A stretch of DNA of 64,000 nt. Source: Daedaleopsis sinensis. Taxonomy: Eukaryota > Basidiomycota > Agaricomycetes > Polyporales > Polyporaceae. Every line of letters starts with the position of its first letter. Position 1 is the stretch's first letter. The DNA is taken from assembly GCA_033807695.1 (NCBI GenBank), contig CM066301.1, positions 3,224,001 through 3,288,000 of the forward strand, written 5' to 3'. Shown piece by piece: positions 58,115-64,000 of the stretch. The notes below the pieces were generated by a model. It made no database searches, was not told the origin of the DNA, and saw only the letters and a program-made list of their open reading frames with translations. The position numbers were made by a program, and so were the translations under genes.

Positions 58115-61100
58115 TCATAGTTTACCAGGTAATGTGATCTCCTCGAACATCTGGACGGTGTCGCCCACGCGCAGATCGTTGAACCCAGCGAGGTTCAGGC
58201 CGCACTCGGTGCCTCGCCCAACCTCGGTCATGTCCTTCTTGTGTTGCTTCAGGGTGTCGAGGGAACCTGTGTGTGCGCTCCGCGATCAGCCGATAGTGCT
58301 GAGAAGACACGGCATCGTGCTGCGCTACTGACCTTCATAAATCACCTCCTCGTCCCTCACTACTCGTGCGAGCCTGCTCTTCTCGACGACGCCGCTGGTG
58401 ACCCTACACCCGCCGACCTGCGTCGTCTTCTTGCCCTTGAGATGGATGTCGAACAGCTGCAGGACGGCCGCTTCGCCTGTGACGCGCTTCTCGATGATAG
58501 GAGGCAGCAGCTCGATGACGCGTGCCGTCACGGCGTCCATGAGCTTGTAGATCACCGAGGAGGTGAGGATGGGAACGTGCTGCGAGTTCGCCTCGGCCTC
58601 GACTGGACGTGGCACCTTGACGTTGAACGCGATGACGACTCCTGTGTGGTTGGAGAGGTATTTGAGCTAGGGGCCAACACGGGCAGGTGGATGCGACCGA
58701 ATGCACCACGAGACGTACCTTCAGCAGCCTTCGCCCGCATGATGTCAGATTCGGTAACATCACCAACTGCCGTGGCGACAATCTTCGTCCGCGCGATGTC
58801 GTTCCCGATGATCTCGAGCGCATTGGCGACAGCCTCAACACTCCCGCTGACGTCGCCCTTGATAACCAGCCGCAGCTCCTTCGGACCTTCGGCCTGCGCA
58901 TCCGTAGTTGTGGTCTGGTCAGGATTCGCCGCGGTCCCCTCAGCCTCGCGTTTTTCGCGCTCGACGCGGCGTTGTTCGTTGATGGCCTCGATATCGACGA
59001 GCGTCGACTCCATTTCCGCCTTCCGTGAACGATTTGAGAGTGCTTTCTTGATGTCGGCCTCGGACCCAGTAAGCACTTCGTCCCCGGCGTTCGGGAGCTC
59101 TCTCCACCCAGCGACTGTGACGGCCATGCCAGGATACGCGACCTTCACTGGCTTACCGTTCGAGTCGGAGAGCATGCGGATTTTTGCGGATGCTCCACCG
59201 CAGATGATATGCTGCCCCGCTTTGAGACTTCCTCGGAGAACAAGAACAGTTCCGGTGGGTCTGTCATACGGAGATGCGCATGAGGAATTGTGCCAGGGGA
59301 CGAAGATGGTGATACATACCCAAGGCCCTTAGTGACCTTCGACTCGAGCACGTATCCTTGAAGTACACCTTCCCGCTCGGCACGCAAATCCTGCATTTCA
59401 GCCAATGCGGAAAGTGTTTCGACCAGCTGATCAAGCCCCTGACCCGTCAATCCGGACACAGGGACGCATGGAACATCTCCGTCGAACGTCTCGAGTTGCA
59501 CACCCTCCGCAAGAAGTGCATGTTCAACTTTAGTCTAAGTAACACGGCGCTGAGCATCGGCGAACACAAGTTGAAGGCATGTCTTACAATATCAACGCCA
59601 GGCTTGTCGACCTTGTTGATCGCCACAACGAGACCAACCGTGGAGTTCTTCACGAGATTGAGCACTTCACGCGTTTGCGGCATTATTCCGTCGTCCGCAG
59701 CCACGACGAGCACGACGATATCTGTAACACTCGCGCCTCGAGCTCGCATCGCGGAGAAGGCCGCATGACCAGGGGTGTCGAGGAAGGTGATCGTCCGTGT
59801 CGGCTCGGATGTGTTCCCACTAGCCGGCACAGGGACGGAAAAGGCACCGATGTGTTGCGTTATGCCACCAGCTTCTCCCTTTGCTACGGAGGTCGAGCGT
59901 AGAGTGTCTAGAAGCGTAGTCTTGCCGTGATCTACGTGACCCATGATGGTGACTATGGGTGGTCTTGCCGGTAGAGATACTGGATCTGGGTGCGGGGGGC
60001 TAGAGAAGGGTCGGTCAAGTCGTACGTCGGGCAGTGCAAGGCGAGACATGCGCACGGAGTGTATATGTCGAACGCTGCCTCATCGTTGATCACTGGATTG
60101 CGATTGAACTCCATCGCCAATAATGACGCATACTCTGAGGTGAGCACTAAAGAACATATATGAACACACGTTCGCGAGCCGGGATATCTCGCACGTACTG
60201 TGATCATGCGCAGCTTCTGCTCCCATACCCGCCTTGATCATTCTTCTACGCAACGTGTCTCAAAACGATCCAGTTCAACGTCGTAACATGGAGGATGACT
60301 ATGACTGAACATACCGAGTTTCACATTGAGGAGTTTCGCCAGATTGCCAACAGTGATCACGCTCGGGATGAAGATATCTACATTCACCTTCTTGACCGTC
60401 TTCTCTTTTTGGATTTTCTCCTTCTCCTTCTCCTTCGCGACCTGACGCGTACGCGAATATTGCGGAATCACGACCTCCTCGCTCATTCGTGATATCAACG
60501 AACCTCTCTGCTTGTACTGGGAGCGTTTGTACCGGTCCTTGGACGAAGATGCGTCCTCCATGGTCGAGGGAGTCCATACACGGAATGGTTGACCCTGACT
60601 TTGCTTCCGTGACTCTTTGCCCTCGACCGCTTCCTCTCCTTCCCTATCTACAAGGGATTTCGTCGCCTTGCTGATACGATCAGCACCCAGTATACCTCCG
60701 ATACCCTGGGTGGAAGAATTGAGGGGCTGCTTGTTCTTGAAGGAAGATAGTGTACTGTCTCTTGCTCGCGGGTTGGACCCCGGCCGGTCCCTCGACGAAC
60801 GAGAACGAGGAAAGTCAGGAGTGTCCTTGAGCTTTGACGGTCCAGGCTGAGCAGGATCCTGCGGGCGAGCCCATGTTCTTTTCAGGGGAGTCTGGGAAGT
60901 GGTGGACGGCCCCCTGGATGAGTTAGAGGCTTGTTCCAGCGGTCGTCCCCAACTTCGGCTTTGTGGTATTCCAGTGGAAGAGGGGGCTTGTGTGAGAGTT
61001 TGCAATTTGGGCTTTGCAATACGTTAAACATTCTGTTGTGTTGTATAGACGAGCTTCAAGAGCATACCTTAACTGCCACCGCGCTTGAGGCAAAGCGGAT

Positions 61101-61133
61101 CCCGAGCCGTGCAATTCGAAGAGAACGGCGCAT
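58115..61133 (-). CDS. IFM1: Mitochondrial translation initiation factor IF-2
   Basis: Minus-strand gene from 61133 ([20 protein letters not shown], a good mitochondrial presequence) to a TGA at 58115. Exon 2 (61020-60240) codes for a long Ser/Arg/Pro linker and the start of the IF-2 N-terminal helix domain ([20 protein letters not shown]). The GTPase domain follows with G1 [16 protein letters not shown], switch-[20 protein letters not shown] and G4 NKVDKPG. Next come the beta barrel ([25 protein letters not shown]), domain 3 ([21 protein letters not shown]), and the fMet-tRNA-binding C2 domain ending with [14 protein letters not shown] and [11 protein letters not shown]. It places initiator tRNA on mitochondrial ribosomes. 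It is tail to tail with the CHORD gene, 245 bases apart. Confidence 0.93.
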
Positions 61134-61526
61134 GATGAATGAGAGAGTGGTGCAACGGAAGGAACGCAGGGTCTCAGTATCGCATCTAAGCGTACCAGAG
61201 ATTGCGGATTGGAGGACGGAGGTGGTGAGAGAAATCGGTCTAGAGGTCCAGACATGCTCAGCGCGAGCTGGCCACCGCGGAGAGCACGGCATTCTCCGTA
61301 CACGTGATCAGGAGGACTTACAGACGCTTCAGTACAACTTTAGTACACTACTAGTACTTCAGTAGAAGCCCAATCTGCGGTTGCCACTGTGACTCTGAGT
61401 TTGGACTGCGTCCAATGCACATTGGCCCATTGCTTTAATAGCAGTGCGAGTGTATCGGCCCGACTGGGGATAGATAGAGCTTAGAGGACAAAGCTATTGA
61501 AACATCTATTCAGGATGCATACAACT
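61134..61526. other. Intergenic, IF-2 promoter and 3' end of GH5 gene
   Basis: Only shadow frames of the neighbouring exons are seen. The two flanking genes are both on the minus strand. Confidence 0.5.
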
Positions 61527-63625
61527 CTAGCTCACATACGAGGTGACCAACGCCTCCCCGTCGCTCAATCCCTCCATAAACCACTGCTCATAGTAATGCT
61601 CCATCCCGTGCTCTATGACGTTGCCCCCAAGCTTCGCAAGGCTGTCGCTGATATACTGGCCCGTGAAGCCCAGCTTCGACATGCCGTAGAGCGCAAATAT
61701 CTTCGCAGTCAGGAAGCCGTCTGAGTATCCCTTGGCAATCGCGCGCTGGTCTGGAGGAGCGGGCAACTGGCTCGCGTCCTCGCGCTTCCTACGGTGGGAC
61801 CTGCGTGCGTGAAGTGGGCTTGATCGGCGGTCTGAGCGGAATCGGCTTCGGCGCTGGATCCCTTGAAAGATGCCGACGTCCAAGCCGGGCGGCGAGGGCG
61901 AGGGCGTGGTCGAGGGCGACGAGGTCGTCGTACTCGGAGAGGGTATATCCGACATGTTGTACGAAGGCGAGCCAATCTCCGCGATCATATCCGCCAAGGC
62001 TGGGATGCGAGACGGATCCCCAATGGGCCCCTTGCCATACGAGAAGAACGTGTCGGGGAGGCTCTTCCCTACCGCTGCTTTGAAGCACCACCCTGGGTCG
62101 TCGTAGCAGTTTTCCTTGTCATAGGCTATACGGACCGGGTGAGCGAGGAGGAGGAACAGAAAACAATTAATTGACTTACACCAGAAGGACCAGCCCGCAG
62201 TCTCGTTTTGGTAAATGTCCACTTGGCCCTCGCAGAACGCCCGTCGCGCCCCATCAGGGTCGCTCTCAGTCGAGAGGGATTGAGCGGTGAGGGCGCACGA
62301 AAACTCATCGACTACGAGGTTCCTCCGTTGATGTTCAGACGCCGACGCGAGCTGGTCAGCCATAGATCCACGGACATCATAGACGTGGTCAGTTGCAGAC
62401 TCCGACGCGTCCGAATCGGTGAACACAAAGTAGGAGTGGTGGTCCTGCACGACGAAGTCCGTTCGATTGGCGACGAAGTCGCTGAATCGCATGAGGTCGA
62501 AGCCATCATGAAGGTACAGAGGGAATGACGCAGCATTGCCACCAACCGCCCTCATGGCGGTGATAGCCCGTGCATCTGGAGCAACGTAATCAGCAGCCGT
62601 GGAGTGGCATAAACGCAAAGAACTGAACGCACAGAAATCTGGGAGTTCATCCACATTTTGGGGCTCGTTGAGCATTTGTATCCCAACGACGTTCGTGACG
62701 TTCACAAGCTCTTGCATGAGATACGTCAGGACTGCCATGGTCTTGCCCTCGAAATAGTCGTTTCCAAAGAGGCCGACGCCGTTGTCAGAGATACCAGAGT
62801 GTTGCTGCCCGTTTTGACTGCCCGGCGCGCCGTGGAGGTCGACCAGCACCCCGATCCCGTAGTCCGCGGCGGTGTTGATGGTATGGACGATACGGCTCCA
62901 TGAGTTTTGGTACACGCTGGCGACAGACTCGAACACCGTCCCTTGACAGAAGGCGGGACCCAGGTTCCAGTAGCCGATTGGGAGCCGGACGGTGTTGATG
63001 CCGATGCTGGCGAGGTACTGGAAGTCGGATGCAGTGATGAAGGTATCCCAGTGTCGTTCCAGGACAGCCCGAGCATTGTCAGGAGAGCCCCAGCCGTAGG
63101 CGATGTCAGCTTCCGACACCCTAGTACCAGACGCACAAGTGAACAAAGAGGGGGTCATCCACTGCTCGTGTACGAACCTGTTAGGCACGGCGTAGTATAT
63201 ATCAGAGTCAATACCAGTGACGAAAACGGTGCGTGTTAGAGAAGCACTGACCAGGAACCCAGGTTGACAGACTGTTGCTGTCTATAACGGAAGACAACAG
63301 CCTTTGTGGGATCGTACGGCGCGAACACAGGCATCCCAAGGTCTGGCGTTTGATAGGGCTGTACCGAGCAATCCGGTCCCAGTCCCTGCTCGTTGAGTGT
63401 AACAGGATGCAACGGGGGGGTGTCCGTCGGAGGCGCGCGGTACGTTGCGTCGTAAGCCGGAAGAGGGTTTCCACTGTCGTTGACAGCAGGGGTAGCTATG
63501 TTGCTCAAAGCCGGGATGGGTGCAGAAGGTCCCTGAACCATTGCAGGGGAGGGTTTGAACGAGCCCTGCGCCAAGCTCAAGACCTGCAAGAGCGCGCTGA
63601 AGTTGTTTGCCATAGCGGAGACCAT
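61527..63625 (-). CDS. Glycoside hydrolase family 5 exo-beta-1,3-glucanase
   Basis: Model: complement(61527..62125, 62180..62575, 62633..63177, 63252..63625), 1914 bases, 637 residues, in phase. The catalytic (beta/alpha)8 domain starts with NLGSWFVHEQWMTPSLF and includes IASIG-type INTVRLPIGYW, VLVDLHGAPGSQNG, the acid/base Glu296 in GIQMLNEPQN, FVVQDHHSYF, and the nucleophile Glu397 in LVVDEFSC. This is the yeast Exg1 type of GH5 (subfamily 9). The N terminus is a 100-residue Pro/Ser-rich stretch without a clear signal peptide. The C-terminal part, after a Ser/Thr/Pro-rich linker, carries a block with KGYSDGFLTAKIFALYGMS. The enzyme trims beta-1,3-glucan in cell walls during growth. Secretion is plausible but the leader is weak. 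Confidence 0.93.
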
Positions 63626-64000
63626 AATGTTGAGTATGCAGAATGACGAAAGAGGGTAGAGTAGGCTGGGGAAGTCAAAAGGCGGTGATGAGCAGAGGAC
63701 GGCGCAGCCGTGGAATGCAGAGCGAGGACAGAGAGACTGCGAGACTGCGAGAGATGCCCGTAGTATACTACCCTCAGTCAGATCCTAGCAATCCCGAACT
63801 CGGATATGTTCCAAGAGGCTGACAATAGTGTCCAAACGAGACAGCTGACTGAAGTACTCTCTGTGGTCTAGACCAGGCGAGCCCTCGATACTGGCGCGTT
63901 ATGATCAGAGCGGCCAGACGATAGCAAGCAGCGGACCGAACTAGGACCAGACCGACGAAGAAACCGCGAATTCTGGTAGCCCTTCAAGAAGTGATATGTG
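63626..64000. promoter_or_regulatory. Upstream region of GH5 gene
   Basis: The window's last 375 bases hold no open frame with support. They contain a GAGACTGCGAGACTGCGAGA direct repeat at about 63735-63755 and should include the GH5 promoter. Confidence 0.4.

Overview
This window is eukaryotic nuclear DNA from a filamentous basidiomycete. Genes are GC-rich and cut by many 50-80 base GT..AG introns. The protein set (TRAPPC10, SSO1, IST1, ECO1, PIG-H, LST8, a CHORD/RAR1-type protein, NAD(P)H glutamate synthase, and a small secreted family I associate with wood-decay fungi) fits an Agaricomycete, probably Polyporales. The species cannot be fixed from sequence alone. No operons, CRISPR arrays or rRNA are expected or seen, and I found no convincing tRNA.

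Layout: 0.7-1.6 kb, a small secreted protein whose cysteine domain is duplicated in one chain (minus). 2.7-7.3 kb, TRAPPC10/Trs130 (minus). 7.8-8.7 kb, an AIG1/FAR-17a membrane hydrolase (plus). 8.9-10.8 kb, argininosuccinate lyase (plus). 11.4-12.8 kb, an SSO1-type t-SNARE (plus). 14.1-14.4 kb, a small AN1 zinc finger protein (plus). 15.4-17.7 kb, aspartate aminotransferase (plus). 18.5-23.0 kb, a PPP4R1-like HEAT protein (plus). 23.9-25.7 kb, a non-autonomous Mutator-like element with a second small element nested in its left terminal repeat. 26.2-27.7 kb, a four-helix membrane protein with a Pro/Ser tail (plus). 28.2-32.8 kb, an apparent IST1-TBC fusion gene (plus). 32.9-33.7 kb, PIG-H (minus). 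34.0-35.2 kb, ECO1 (plus). 35.6-42.6 kb, glutamate synthase (minus). 44.1-45.6 kb, LST8 (minus). 46.6-47.0 kb, a tiny hypothetical gene (plus). 47.7-49.5 kb, a DUF1776 protein (plus), whose 3' end overlaps an ALKBH7-like gene (minus, 49.4-50.5 kb). 51.9-53.2 kb, a mitochondrial-carrier-like protein (plus). 53.2-56.5 kb is gene-poor. 56.5-57.9 kb, a CHORD-CS protein (plus). 58.1-61.1 kb, mitochondrial IF-2 (minus). 61.5-63.6 kb, a GH5 beta-1,3-glucanase (minus).

For most genes I derived exon joins by hand. Agreement of reading phase across every intron (exon sums divisible by three) is the main check on those models; where a junction is weak I say so. Two themes recur but are probably coincidental neighbours rather than clusters: membrane traffic (TRAPPC10, SSO1, IST1-TBC, PIG-H) and nitrogen/amino-acid metabolism with its signalling (argininosuccinate lyase, aspartate aminotransferase, glutamate synthase, LST8 of TORC1/2).

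The most notable items are the in-frame fusion of an ESCRT-associated IST1 domain to an atypical TBC (Rab-GAP-like) domain, the tandem-duplicated secreted cysteine domain, and the nested pair of non-autonomous DNA transposons whose histories can be read exactly (9-base and 3-base target duplications, two 208-base terminal repeats).
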